The notes beneath the pieces were generated by a model. It was given only the letters and a program-made list of their open reading frames with translations, was not told where the DNA came from and ran no database searches. A stretch of DNA of 64,000 bases, taken from Alligator mississippiensis (lineage: Eukaryota > Chordata > Crocodylia > Alligatoridae). Made by a program: the position numbers and the translations under genes. Below are positions 35,101-44,110 of the stretch, piece after piece (the stretch's first letter is position 1; each line of letters begins with the position of its first letter). The stretch covers positions 64,680,716 through 64,744,715 of the forward strand of contig NC_081831.1 of assembly GCF_030867095.1 (NCBI RefSeq), written 5' to 3'.

Positions 35101-38100
35101 AAGCCAGACGTTTTGTATGTAGCAATGAAAGCAATCTCAATGGCAGTCAAGTACAGCTGTAGTTCTCTCACACAATGGTGTGAACAGGGAGCCTTGGGTA
35201 TACTTGGGGAAACTCCAACATAGAGCCAAACTAACCTACATGTTACCTAGGTTAGTCAGCAGACATATTCCCACTTCCCCTCTTTGCCCAGCCCAATCTT
35301 GCCTAGGCACAAACATAAGTTTAAGAAAAGGATTCTGAAATGTGCTGTCAAGCGTTGTAGAGGTTTAGTCAAGCAGTGCTGTTTTTAAGCTGAGATAGTT
35401 ACTGGCAGCACAACAAGCCTTCTCCTCCAGTGATTAACCCAAGCATTAATATAGGCCATAAACTTCTGTTTGTTATCAGTAGAGAAGAAATATTAATTAA
35501 TAAATCTGTAATAAATAGACAATTGCCTCTCCAAAGGGGCAAACATAATATCAAGATGAGATTGGAGCCAATTCCTTGTACTAACTGTTTGGCCTGTTTA
35601 AATGCTTAGTGGCCGTTAGGGAGAGGCATGCACTTTGTGTCCTTGCAGTACAGCAAGGGGGTGATTTCTGAGCTTCTAACCTGTCGTTTTAATTGGTGCA
35701 GAGTACGTGGCTTATGCACGGATAACTGTGGGCTAGGGGGCTGAATTTCCCTAGTGTCAAAATGGGATAACCTGAAAAGCTTTGATGGGAGCATTGTCTA
35801 AGTTGCTCTAGCATCCTGCAGCACTCCACTCCCCACACCTGCTCTCCAGCACACTCAGCTGTCTCTGAGTCCCTGTCTTGGCTGATCATGCCAGAGAGTG
35901 CACGCGCATGCATGTGTATATACAATGGAGTGCAGAACTGTAGGATGCTAAAGGACCAGCAAGCCCTTATTATATTCCCTGGCTGGAGACTGAAGGTGTC
36001 TGAAAATGGGACAAAATAGTTCATTTGAAGAAATGAATGGGATGCCTGGGACAGGTGCTTTTAAAACAGGACTGTCCTGGTGACAGTAGGGCATATACCA
36101 CCCTACCTTGGGCCTGCAAAATGATTTTGCTGTACACACACCTCTCTCTAATGGAGAAACAGGGGATAAGGAATATTACTACTGTTAGTGCCAATGGCCC
36201 AAGACGTGGAGCTGAAAGACCAAGCATGTGTGCATAGAGAAACTCTCAGTACCAGCCAGCTTGGTGACAAGCTCATTGGAAGAAAAACATCTGAAACGGA
36301 ATTGGATTTCATACCATGCAAAGCCACGCAAGCAAGACATTATAAATATTTGCAGAGAAAGTCCCACCTTCTTCACCCTCCTCAAATGCTGGATTAACCA
36401 GTCCAGGCTCCGCTGTCCCTAGAGATACAACAGCTGCCATAGAGCTTTCTGCCACCAATGATGACCCTCCATTTGAGAGATCTGGCTCTTTGGCAGCACT
36501 TGTGTCCACACTGATAACAGGCTCTTCCTTCCCTTTGGAGTGGGGATTCTTTCTTCTTTCTAGTTCAGATCTGTATTTCTTGAAGCCAAGACACCTAGAG
36601 AGGGATTGGAGATCAGCCATTCAACACAAGCCATGACAATCGCTGGTTACACTATAAACCTATCACACAAGTGTGTGTGTGTTGGGGGGGGGAGGGTGAC
36701 GTGACGTGACAGTGTTTCCAGACACAAGCTGGAAGTTGTGTCAGCCACTCAATTTGCAACAGTTGGTGCGAACAGAGATTCTTTCACACTGGGGCCTCAA
36801 ATTGATACTGAAAAGACAGAGGTGTGGAAAATTGGAAAGCAGATTTCCTCATCAAATTGTTTTAATAAATCTGAGAAAGGGACAGTAGAAAGGGGCGTTC
36901 TTCTTTTCAAATATTTACCATCCTAGCCCTACGGCTCCCAGTGAAGGCGAGAATACATTTTCCAAGGATAAGCAAATACTTACATTGGCTCCAAAAGAGC
37001 AGAAGGATTAAGTGCATGAATTATACCTTTGAGTAACAGTAGTCATGATTCTGACATTCAAGGCTTCACTGGAAACTACAGTTTCTACCAAACCCAAAAC
37101 ACACAAGAGGACTGAGTTTGCAGAGACTGATCTGTGGCAGGATGCTGTGTCAGGGGGATGGGGGGGATACAGGTGATACTGCCTGCCACCCCACCTCCTC
37201 TCTGGGGTACAGCCGTGGCGTGAGGAGAGTGGAGGCAGAAGCTATGGCAGCAAGGTAGAGCTGCGGCCCAGCCCACAAGCAGCTGGCAGTGGGAGAAGGC
37301 GAGAGCAGTGTGCCCCACCTCGCCTCCCATCGGTGAACTCCTTGCACTGCTGGTGGCATGGCTGGCATAGGGGGGTCCGGTGGCAGTGGCAGTAATGAGC
37401 CTCACCCCCCTGCTCTGCCCTCCCATGCAGAGTCCTGCCTGCAGGGCCACGGAGGTGGCTTCTGCCTGTGCCAGTCCAGCCAACCTGCAGCCCCATGCCC
37501 TCTGTGGGTGCACAGATCTGGGGGGGCAACATGCCTTCCCATGCCCCACCCTACTCACCACACACACCCCCTACCCCACACAGTGGCTTTGGGGTGAGGG
37601 GCATTGGCAGGGTCAGGGGACTGTTATCTACTTAAACTGTTTACTGGCTCGGGACTGGCCATCGATGTTTACAAATGGGTCCTGGTACAATGAAAGTTGA
37701 GAACCACAGACCTAAAGAACCTTTTTAAAATCCTCTTTATTCACAGAGAGGCCAAAGATTGCTTGAGCAAGGCTATCTTCCTCAAGTGCCTGAAAGTAGA
37801 GCCTCCAAATAAGCGAGTCATACTAAGCCTGCAGCTTGAAAAAGCTTGCTCCGGTTCTGCTGTCCTCATGTTATAGCAAACAGGATATCTCTTGCCCTTT
37901 TATAAGCACAGAGCTCAATACAAAACAAAAGGCAAACCCAGCCCGCAGCCACACAACAGCCAAGCCATCGAAACAGTACGGAAGCAGCAGGTGCTGGAGA
38001 ACAAACTGCTGTTACCAGCCTCGATAAGAAACAGGGTTGCACGGGTGAATTCAGAAGCATCTGATTCTGTTTACTGCTCATCTGATGAAAAGTCGCTAGG

Positions 38101-41100
38101 AAGGCCGGCTGGCAAAAGCCTCAATAGTAGCTTTTCCATTCTGACCTGTTAAACTGGCCTGTGCTGCCTAGCCCAGCCGTGCTGCCCTTTGCAATGATGC
38201 AATAAATGAGTCTTCAGACAGCTCCACCACATATTTCTTCCTCACTCTGACCTTTGAGTTTCGGCTCCTTCCTCTTGTTTGTTAAAGTCCAAACCACAAT
38301 GCAACTCAAGTCTAACCGTGAGCTAGGACTGCATTTAAAGAGAGCCTTGCAGGGAACAGCTAACCACTGCAGAAGGTGTTGGTGGCTTAGCAGAAGACTC
38401 TCCTCCGAGTCAGTGATATCATTATGTCAGTGCCCAACATAATGATATCCTCCCAAATAACCAAGTATCCTGTATCATTCAGGGCATGATCACTGTAGAG
38501 GTGTTTACTGAAGTATCCTGCTCTCATTCCACTTTGCATATTGCATTCTGGCTCCTTCAGTTGCTTCGGAGTTTCACCTCTGCTCATATTTCTTCCTGGT
38601 TGCTCTATTCCCCTGTGCAAGGTGGCCTACGGACTCCTCCCTGAAGTAAAAGCCAATCAAGCTGCTCATTTGCATGCACTTTATATAAACCCAGTTTCCA
38701 ACACACGTTTTCTAACAAACTGTACGTGCAGGAATAGCCCTATCGGCCATTTTATTATGACTAATGTTTAGGCATCTGATCTACTGCACTCGTAATACTT
38801 CTGAAGCCAGACTGCAGAGACCTGCATTCACATCCTTTCTCCTCCACTCAGGGTCAGACAAATAAATCTCCATATTTGGGGTCAGGGAAAAATTTTACCC
38901 CATGGTCAGATTGTGGGGGGTTTTGCCTTCCTCTGCAGCCTCCTATTCCTCCTCCCTCTCTTCCTGGGATCTCTTGAGCATACATTAACAACCTTTTCAG
39001 AAAAAGGACATTGTGTTGTGTCAGGGTTGACTAGTTTTGCTAAGGGGTTAGACAATGGATTTGTATCGGATGATGTGGATAGGGATGATCATGCCTCATG
39101 CAGGGGGTTGGACAAGATAACCTATGGAGGTCCCTTTCAGCCCTTCTCTATGATCTGTGATCTTACAAAGTGCAAAGACAAAGGTCAGGAGTTTCTAGGG
39201 CGTCATGGCTCTCTCAAATGCACAGTGGTAACTTAGGACAAGATCCGTAAGGGCACTGTATGCAGCTAAATGTGGACTTAGGTAGAATCTAGACACTTAA
39301 GTCCACAAAGCAATCCATGGGCTGCCAAACCCATTAGGCACCAAATTCACTCTACATTTTACTCCTGACAGTTTATTTGACATCTCAAACTTTAACCCCT
39401 GCCTGTGTGAAGGAGCACCCTGTTTTGAGCAGCTGAGCACCGAACTCCACGCACAGAAGTCCAAAACTGAGATGGATCAGATCATAGGCAGTTCTCTGAG
39501 TTACTTAAAAAAAAAATAAAAAAAATATATCTAATGACTCATACAAAATGCATCAAAAACAGGGCTCAGAACCCAGGTCCTCCTTCTTCTAGCCTTAACT
39601 CTTGGCCAACCAACAGACTCCCTCAAGCTTGTTTTTATTCTGGCCATCGGACTTTTGCACCTTTGGTAGATAAAGAGACTAGATTTGGATACCTCTTACG
39701 CAGCTAAAGGAAGGCACAAGCAGTCCTAGTCCTGCAGAAGCAAAGGACAGGTACTGCTTTATAAATTCTGAAATCTCAAGTTGTTGGTGTTTAAACATCT
39801 GGAGAGAGCACTTTAATAGGCACTATAGATTCTAGGGATAAACACTGAAGTCCTTGATGACTGGATAAAACTGTAGCTGTCATAGCTACAAGGGTCCAGG
39901 GAATATACAAGCAGCAAGATTTTCTGGTAATAGCCCCTTTACTTTATAGTTGGGAGAGGTATTAGCCAAGCTTTCAGGCACAAAATGTCCTTCTGCAGGC
40001 TTATGCAAGAAACCAAACATCATCTTCTAAAACTCTCCCTCCCTCCTACCCTCAGTGACACTACACAACTAAGCAGGAGGATGTCAGAAGAACTGAGAAG
40101 TCACCTCCTCTGGAGCAGGGCAGGCAAAAGGGATTAGCTTAAATAAGAAATTACTATATATATTCAAAAAATCCAAAAGAAACAAACCTAGAGACATACT
40201 TACTGCTATACAGCAGAGTCAAAACTACCATATTAAAAAAAAAAGGCTTGGATAAGATGGGAAGGATTTGCCTAGCACAGTCACTACCTTACAAGGCTCC
40301 CATTTTTTTCCCCCTTTGGTATTGTTATAGACCAACATGATGTTTCAAATCTACCGTGTTACCTGCTAACAGAATACGCTGCCACCACAACTCTGCCTTT
40401 GTTTACGGGAAGGCTTGTACCCGGCTCCGTTCAGAACAATCATTAACAAGGAACAAAGGTTACTTCCAACAGCAGGGAAAGAACCCTTTGTTGTGCACGC
40501 TTTTCTAAAACCACAAAGTTTTGTCTGCTATGAGCCAAGCTACTTGGCAGTGAAAACACCATACACCTGTGCTGAGAAATCCAATGAAAAGTCAAATTCT
40601 CTTTCCCTGAAAAAGAGTCGCTTCTATCCCCAGGAAAGAGGGAGGGAAGACGAGAGAATTATAAATAGGTGGCTTTAGTGACTGCATAATGAGCAGGTTG
40701 GAGGGACTTTCCGTCTTGAGTTCAGACTTGTGCATTGCACATCTTACTTGGACCAGTTCAACTTACAGAATTACCCAACCCCTTTTCTTCCTTCTCCAAG
40801 ACAATACTCAGGAGACTGCCACTGTGAATCTGGTATGTTTATAACAACTTCCAAGGCAGCCAGTGCCCAAGATCTGCGCTATAAAAGGATCCCTGTGTTC
40901 ACCCACACTTAACAGTACATTCAGTTGCTTCTGGCTACATCTTCAACAAATAGTTCAACCTTCTTATCCTTGATACAGTCACTAGCCTCCCAAACTATGC
41001 TTCCTAATTACTTAGTCAACACCAGAGACCCGGTTTTCCCTGATAAAAAAGTTGCAAATTCTCTGATTAAAACCCCCAAACCTGTGATTAAAATAAAAGG

Positions 41101-42611
41101 CCACTATATGTATATGTACACCCACAGCCCCCTGCCTGCCCCAGCTGCCAGGGACCCAGGTCTCCCTGGCCCCCAGCAGCGGACGAGCCCTGGCTGCTGC
41201 CCACAGGAGGCAGCAGCTGCTGCAGTGGAGCAGAGCATGGAGTCTGCCCCCACCCCACCCCCCGGGCTTGGGTAGGGGGTGCTCCCGTGCCCCCAGGTCT
41301 GTGCGTGAGGCAGGCTGCCCGCTGTGACGCAGGCTCCCCACCCTGCTCCCCTCCCCCAGGGCCTCTGCAGCCCAGCAGGTGCAACCCAGCGCTGCAGGGC
41401 AGAGCAGGGCCAGGCAGGGAAGCTCCTTGCCACTGCAAGCTCTGCGCTGCCCTGGCAACACGTCCCCTGCCTGCACAGCGGCAGCGGTGTGGGGTTGTGC
41501 CCTTTGCTGCTGCCACACGGGCAGGGGAAATGTCACCAGGACAGCACGGAGCATGCACAGATCTGGGGGGCACAGGTCCCCCATCTCGGGAGTGCACACA
41601 GCGGTGGGGAGCCAGCCCACCCGTGGCCCTGTCCCACTCGCCGCTGGGGCCCTGTGGCCACGCTTCCAGCCACAAACCCCCAAGCCCCTCACACCCCCTG
41701 GCCGAGCAGCTGCCCCAGCCCTGCTGAACTTATTCTCTCCCTCCTTATAGGTGCCTCAATTCCCCCCCCGCCACCACCAGACCTACGTGCAGGAGCTGCT
41801 CCCCAGGCTACCTGGTGGCCATGTGCATATACATGCACATGGTGCCCCCTGTCAGACTGCCCTCCTCCCGCTCCCCCAGCCCACTGCAGGCTGCAACTCT
41901 ACCAGCCTGTAGAGAGCTCTTTGCAAAACTGCAATATCCACGGGTTTCTGTGTTAAAATGAAACATCTGCATTTTCTTCAGGTAAAGGTGGAAATCCACA
42001 TTTTTCTCCAGTCTTCCATGGGAAACAGAAAACCCAGATCCCTGGTCATCACCCTCCTCACTTTCGGACCCCTCCCTCTTTCATTTCCATCTGGTGCTCC
42101 CATTTTAATTTAGCTTATTAACTCTTTCGAGAACTAGTCTCTCTCTGTCTCCACTAAAAACTGTAATGTGGGAGTCATTTATATAAGCAATTGGTGGTAA
42201 CATTACATAAACACACATGCACCTGTTCTGTAGATGAGCTTCTAGCTGACACCTCTGCATGGTCTCCTGGCATAGCGTGTGGAAAGGACAGAGGACAATC
42301 AGCTTATCCAACAGGTTCCTTACTAGAAGGCTGGACTTTCGACAATGCTGGAAGCACAGTTTTTTGCGATCCATGGGGCAAAAATTACGCTCCTGCATGA
42401 AGTTCTCAAGGCACCTGAAACAGTACGTGTGTCCACACGGGGTATCCATAGGGTGAAGCAAAGGCTGAAGGCAGATATGGCAAATCAATTCATCATCCAC
42501 TTCATCCTGGAAATTATAAAGATGATTTTCTGATAACAGGTGAAACTGGCCACATTCAGGACAAAGTTCACTCATTTTGGAGACCTGTTCTTCTGCTGTA
42601 GGGTCAGCCAT
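17053..42611 (-). CDS. LNX3: LNX-family RING/PDZ E3 ubiquitin ligase, complete coding region (probable LNX3)
   Basis: Nine coding exons join in consistent phase to 2,040 nt, 679 residues plus stop; human LNX2 is about 690. Order: C-x2-C pair (17, 20); RING with C44, C47, C59, H61, C64, C67, C78 and D81; TRAF-like zinc finger (about 108-131); NPAF (197-200); PDZ1 (about 218-303), PDZ2 (about 322-408), PDZ3 (about 463-550), PDZ4 (about 588-672); C-terminus WPGSLV. All RING ligands are present, so it should be an active ligase. LNX1 and LNX2 bind and ubiquitinate NUMB through the NPxY/F and PDZ1 regions. NPAF, the WPGSLV end, and PDZ segments such as [18 protein letters not shown] resemble LNX2 more than LNX1. 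The FIP1 neighbour is wrong for LNX2 but right for LNX1, so the third paralogue LNX3 fits best. It is a cytosolic scaffold with no signal peptide or membrane segment. Confidence 0.87.
17189..19092 (-). other. LNX3: LNX3 intron 9
   Basis: The donor is GTATGT at 19092 downward. The intron holds an old CR1-like fragment at about 17885-18330 and otherwise unique-looking sequence. Confidence 0.7.
17885..18330 (+). mobile_element. Old CR1-like LINE fragment
   Basis: It resembles CR1 3' coding and terminus in the + direction: AAGAAGGATGTAGAGAAACAGG, TGGAACAAACTGCCTAGACAGG and TTGAAGAGGCTGGATATCACC correspond to degraded ORF2 phrases near the CR1 end. It is strongly diverged with frameshifts. Confidence 0.6.
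19093..19251 (-). CDS. LNX3: LNX3 exon 9, first half of PDZ4
   Basis: The acceptor is a pyrimidine tract ending TTTCCAG; the donor is GTATGT. It encodes [28 protein letters not shown], and [19 protein letters not shown]. The SWGF loop is the PDZ carboxylate-binding motif. The corresponding LNX2 text is [19 protein letters not shown]. Confidence 0.93.
20520..20660 (+). mobile_element. SINE-like repeat fragment
   Basis: It contains AGCACCTGACGAAGTAGACT and CTACAAAAGCTTATGC. This is the 'CTGACGAAGT...GAAAGCTTATGC' text common in repetitive sequences of turtles and crocodilians. I cannot name the family precisely. Confidence 0.5.
20935..21755. mobile_element. Candidate TIR-bounded DNA element
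   Basis: The left end has GTAGTGGGCTCTTTAATGTGC with ATTAGCTTAATTTTAATG. The right end has GCATTAATGCACATGTAGAG and GTGCCCACTGAC, roughly its inverse. Inside are several further inverted ATGTGCATTA units near 20950-21040. No transposase is seen and the boundaries are approximate. Confidence 0.45.
23590..23990 (+). mobile_element. CR1 LINE, 3' fragment
   Basis: The 3' end reads TAGGTTAGACAGGTATTTG, GCCTCAGGCAGGGGCTTGAA and CCAGAGGTCACTCCTGGCCC, the usual CR1 terminal text. It is a 5'-truncated old copy of the same type as 38830-39170. Confidence 0.8.
25478..25688 (-). CDS. LNX3: LNX3 exon 8, end of PDZ3 and linker
   Basis: The acceptor ends CATCAACAG; the donor is GTATGTT. It encodes [38 protein letters not shown], and the linker with [16 protein letters not shown]2 has [20 protein letters not shown] and SWSPSWVMWLGLP at these places. 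It ends in phase 2. Confidence 0.93.
25689..25879 (-). other. LNX3: LNX3 intron 7
   Basis: A compact 191-bp intron with donor GTAAGG and acceptor CATCAACAG, the shortest in the gene. It has no repeats. Confidence 0.9.
25880..26054 (-). CDS. LNX3: LNX3 exon 7, first half of PDZ3
   Basis: The + strand here lies inside an unrelated open frame, so the exon has to be read from the other strand. The acceptor ends CTTTGTAG and the donor is GTAAGG. It encodes [38 protein letters not shown], and [20 protein letters not shown], then one base of a Gly codon. Its length (175 bp) gives exactly the phase exon 8 needs. SLGI is the PDZ3 binding-loop motif. Confidence 0.93.
26055..28451 (-). other. LNX3: LNX3 intron 6
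   Basis: A 2.4-kb intron with donor GTAAGTGC. It contains the 768-bp hAT-type element at 27137-27904; the remainder shows no named feature. Confidence 0.75.
27137..27904. mobile_element. hAT-type non-autonomous element, 768 bp, GC-rich core
   Basis: The termini are TAGGGCTGTCAA and, in complement, TAGTGCTGTCAA. The flanks are TAAAAAAC (27129-27136) and TAAAAAGC (27905-27912), an 8-bp duplication matching at 7 of 8. The subterminal arms are AT-rich with repeated ATTAATCG-like words, and the core is very GC-rich. Open frames in the core are compositional and show no transposase motif. Confidence 0.85.
28452..28628 (-). CDS. LNX3: LNX3 exon 6, end of PDZ2 and serine-rich linker
   Basis: The acceptor ends TTTTCTGGCAG; the donor is GTAAGTGC. 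It encodes [13 protein letters not shown], closing PDZ2, then a linker with six serines written almost entirely as AGC, then [23 protein letters not shown]2 has a serine-histidine linker at the same place. The exon is 59 codons, phase 0 at both ends. Confidence 0.9.
28526..28546. repeat. LNX3: Coding (GCT)n/(AGC)n trinucleotide repeat
   Basis: Uninterrupted TGC units on the + strand, AGC on the coding strand, encode the polyserine of the PDZ2-PDZ3 linker. Length variation here would stay in frame. Confidence 0.85.
28700..29547 (+). mobile_element. Candidate solo LTR
   Basis: It begins TGTGGCAGGGCACTGC and may end ACTGAAACA, so it has TG...CA form. A TATA-like CTATATAAAAACAG at about 28794 is followed by G/C-rich transcribed-looking sequence. 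No primer-binding site, polypurine tract or internal coding region follows, and I could not find a target duplication. It could instead be another GC-rich repeat. Confidence 0.4.
29775..30056. mobile_element. Probable old hAT-type element
   Basis: The left end CAGTGATTCTCAAGC matches the element at 15292. The right end GGTTGTGAGCCACAG is its imperfect inverse (11 of 15). No convincing flanking duplication. Confidence 0.45.
31408..31776 (-). CDS. LNX3: LNX3 exon 5, end of PDZ1 and most of PDZ2
   Basis: The acceptor ends CTCCCGTAG; the donor is GTAATT. It encodes [11 protein letters not shown], closing PDZ1, a linker, and PDZ2 with [40 protein letters not shown] and [17 protein letters not shown]2 has HKRDSGEQLGIKLVRRTDE here, while LNX1 has a different KSSPEEQ opening. 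Exactly 123 codons, phase 0 both ends. Confidence 0.94.
31777..34215 (-). other. LNX3: LNX3 intron 4
   Basis: A 2.4-kb intron. From 33622 to about 34190, within roughly 25 bp of the exon 4 donor, it is filled by a repeat. The rest (31780-33620) is unremarkable. Confidence 0.7.
33622..34190. mobile_element. hAT-like GC-rich repeat next to a splice donor
   Basis: It starts CAGGGGTGTCAAACAT, the same end as the element at 60210, and continues as GC-rich degenerate repeats of GGTCCTG/GCATGCTGG type words. The right end is not clear; exon 4 begins at 34216. Confidence 0.5.
34216..34412 (-). CDS. LNX3: LNX3 exon 4, first half of PDZ1
   Basis: The acceptor ends GTCACAACCAG; the donor is GTAGGC. 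It encodes [59 protein letters not shown] and PGDHILE. ELGM is the PDZ1 carboxylate-binding loop. TIEI and NIVVQE resemble LNX2 (TIEI, NIVIQE) rather than LNX1 (SIKI, HIIIQH). Confidence 0.93.
34413..36367 (-). other. LNX3: LNX3 intron 3
   Basis: A 1.95-kb intron with donor GTGGGA. It holds one arm of the large inverted repeat (35225-35766). The rest has no named element. Confidence 0.75.
35225..35766 (+). repeat. Inverted repeat arm A, about 542 bp
   Basis: It is nearly identical, in reverse complement, to 43383-43926. The only clear difference is a block of about 12 bp near 35387-35396, where arm B has a second GTGCTGTTTTT unit. It contains AATAAA twice near 35500 but no coding. The family is unknown to me and could be an LTR or another young repeat. 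Confidence 0.93.
36368..36594 (-). CDS. LNX3: LNX3 exon 3, linker with NPAF motif
   Basis: The acceptor ends CTCTCTAG; the donor is GTGGGA. It joins exon 2 as [17 protein letters not shown], parallel to LNX2 NRCPGASHRRVALERRK. After a low-complexity Ser/Ala stretch it has [14 protein letters not shown], parallel to LNX2 EPGLDNPAFEES. NPAF is the NUMB-PTB-binding motif; LNX1 carries NPAY. Confidence 0.93.
37130..37700. mobile_element. GC-rich interspersed repeat, hAT-like right end
   Basis: An abrupt change from AT-rich to GC-rich sequence with lost CpGs. The right end reads AAAGTTGAGAACCACAG, the inverse of the CTGTGGTTCTCAAC type hAT terminus. The left end is not identified. It resembles the cores of the elements at 27137 and 41022. 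Confidence 0.45.
38830..39170 (+). mobile_element. CR1 LINE, 3' fragment
   Basis: It ends with GCAGGGGGTTGGACAAGATA, GGAGGTCCCTTTCAGCCC and TCTATGATCTGTGATCT, the CR1 3' text. The upstream part GGGGTCAGGGAAAAATTTTACC belongs to the same fragment. Confidence 0.85.
39870..40010 (+). mobile_element. SINE-like repeat fragment
   Basis: It has GTAGCTGTCATAGCTACAAG, GGTCCAGGGAATATACAAGC and TTTCAGGCACAAAATGTCC. These words recur at 53425, 60062 and 60755, so this is an interspersed family. I cannot assign it a name. Confidence 0.55.
41022..42045. mobile_element. Candidate TIR-bounded GC-rich element, about 1 kb
   Basis: The left end is CCAGAGACCCGGTTTTCCC; the right end in complement is CCAGGGATCTGGGTTTTCTG. 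AT-rich subterminal arms surround a GC-rich core (41130-41900) whose several long open frames are compositional. The architecture parallels the 27137-27904 element. No clean target duplication. Confidence 0.5.
42223..42611 (-). CDS. LNX3: LNX3 exon 2, coding part: start codon, RING and zinc finger
   Basis: I start at the ATG at 42611 ([16 protein letters not shown]) because it has A at -3 and G at +4. An in-frame ATG at 42623 has a poor context and would add four residues. It encodes [45 protein letters not shown] and [10 protein letters not shown]. The RING has C3HC3 ligands plus Asp as in other LNX and TRAF proteins. Confidence 0.93.
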
Positions 42612-42693
42612 GATGTCCAGCATAAAGCAGCGGTGAGGCAGGAGAAACAAGTCTGCCAATTTAAAGAGCGGAACCGGTGATCTTACAGGATTC
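42612..42693 (-). other. LNX3: LNX3 exon 2, 5' UTR part
   Basis: The acceptor is a long CT tract (TCTCTCTCTCCCTTTCTC) ending TTAAAG at 42694. The exon therefore has about 82 nt of leader before the chosen ATG, including the weaker in-frame ATG at 42623. Confidence 0.8.
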
Positions 42694-43219
42694 CTTTAAT
42701 GAGAAAGGGAGAGAGAGACTTAATCAGTCAGCTATCTAAGATGCAAGCTTAAAAGGCCAATGTCTATCTAGTTAATTAAAAATAAATGTAATATCAAGTT
42801 GTACATCTGTCCCAAGTTCCCCTGCCAATTTCTGTGACGCCCCCTTCCTCCGTAACTATGGGAAAGACCTACTCAGATAATAAGAGAACAGAAGGCTCTG
42901 ACACAGCAAAGCGCTCGAGCGCGTATTTAAGAACTTTGCTGAATTGAAACCCGAACGACTACACAAGGAAAATGCGAACACCGACTAGATACCATTCTGT
43001 CAGATGCATCAACTCAACAGACTTTACATATACTGTATATTAGTTATAATGAGTGTTGCTGGCCATAACGCAGGACTATGAAAGGTAAAGAGCTGAGACA
43101 GTAACTTAAGAGCGACCATTTTCTTGTCTGGCATTCTGGATGCCACTGAACATACTTGTTTTAAACGGCAGGTCTGGGAGGTACTGGGGTGAGGAAAAGA
43201 AGAGTAAAAGGAAAAATAT

Positions 43220-44110
43220 TTCCTTCCTGCTAGTTCTGCTGCCTTCTGACGAGATGCAGGGCTCGCGGTGGCGGCAGCGTTCCCCCATGCTGCCCCCGTG
43301 GCGCGCCCCACAGCTGACGTCACTGCCGGGCTCGCAATGGGGACAACGCTGGCCCGCTGAAAGAGTCCTGCAGCTCACAAGGCCCATTTTGACACTAGGG
43401 AAATTCAGCCCCCTAGCCCACAGTTATCCGTGCATAAGCCACGTACTCTGCACCAATTAAAACGACAGGTTAGAAGCTCAGAAATCACCCCCTTGCTGTA
43501 CTGCAAGGACACAAAGTGCATGCCTCTCCCTAACGGCCACTAAGCATTTAAACAGGCCAAACAGTTAGTACAAGGAATTGGCTCCAATCTCATCTTGATA
43601 TTATGTTTGCCCCTTTGGAGAGGCAATTGTCTATTTATTACAGATTTATTAATTAATATTTCTTCTCTACTGATAACAAACAGAAGTTTATGGCCTATAT
43701 TAATGCTTGGGTTAATCACTGGAGGAGAAGGCTTGTTGTGCTGCCAGTAACTAAAAACAGCACTAAAAACAGCACTGCTTGACTAAACCTCTACAACGCT
43801 TGACAGCACATTTCAGAATCCTTTTCTTAAACTTATGTTTGTGCCTAGGCAAGATTGGGCTGGGCAAAGAGGGGAAGTGGGAATATGTCTGCTGACTAAC
43901 CTAGGTAACATGTAGGTTAGTTTGGCAGTGGCAGGTGTCCCTGCTGCCCTGGCTGCCAGCCCTGCAGCAGGGGCAGCATTCCCAGGGCTGCCCCTGCGGT
44001 GAGCCTCGCAGACCACGGGCTTGCGGTGGGGGCAGTGCGGGCAACCGCTGCAGGCAACACTGTCCCTGCTGCTAGCCCCGTCAGCTGTGGAGCTTGAAGC
44101 CACAGGAGCC
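43220..44110. mobile_element. GC-rich repeat interrupted by arm B
   Basis: The left part (43220-43382) and right part (43927-44110) are both GC-rich with shared wording such as GGCTCGC(A/G)GTGG, GGCAGCGTTCCC / GGCAGCATTCCC, and GCTTGCGGTGGGGGC. The AT-rich arm B sits between them, so arm B appears to have inserted into an older GC-rich repeat. Confidence 0.5.
43383..43926 (-). repeat. Inverted repeat arm B, about 544 bp
   Basis: The reverse complement of 35225-35766, near-identical over its length. It lies in LNX3 intron 1, upstream of exon 2. See arm A for the single block of difference. Confidence 0.93.

Larger units (their letters stand above)
36595..42222 (-). other. LNX3: LNX3 intron 2
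   Basis: A 5.6-kb intron with donor GTGCAT, a weaker site than the others. Contents: a GC-rich repeat (about 37130-37700), a CR1 fragment (38830-39170), a SINE-like fragment (39870-40010) and a TIR-bounded GC-rich element (41022-42045). The rest looks unique. Confidence 0.7.

Noticed and set aside
41012..41956. Several overlapping open frames of 100-226 residues on both strands
   Set aside because: They coincide with the GC-rich core of an interspersed element and occur in four or more frames at once, which is compositional.
17053..42611. Calling the gene LNX1 because it sits next to a FIP1 gene, as in mammals
   Set aside because: The motif is NPAF not NPAY, the C-terminus is WPGSLV not WPGTFL, and PDZ1, PDZ2 and PDZ4 text agrees with LNX2 over LNX1. 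LNX2 itself is not beside a FIP1 gene. LNX3 fits both facts, though LNX1 is not formally excluded without a tree.
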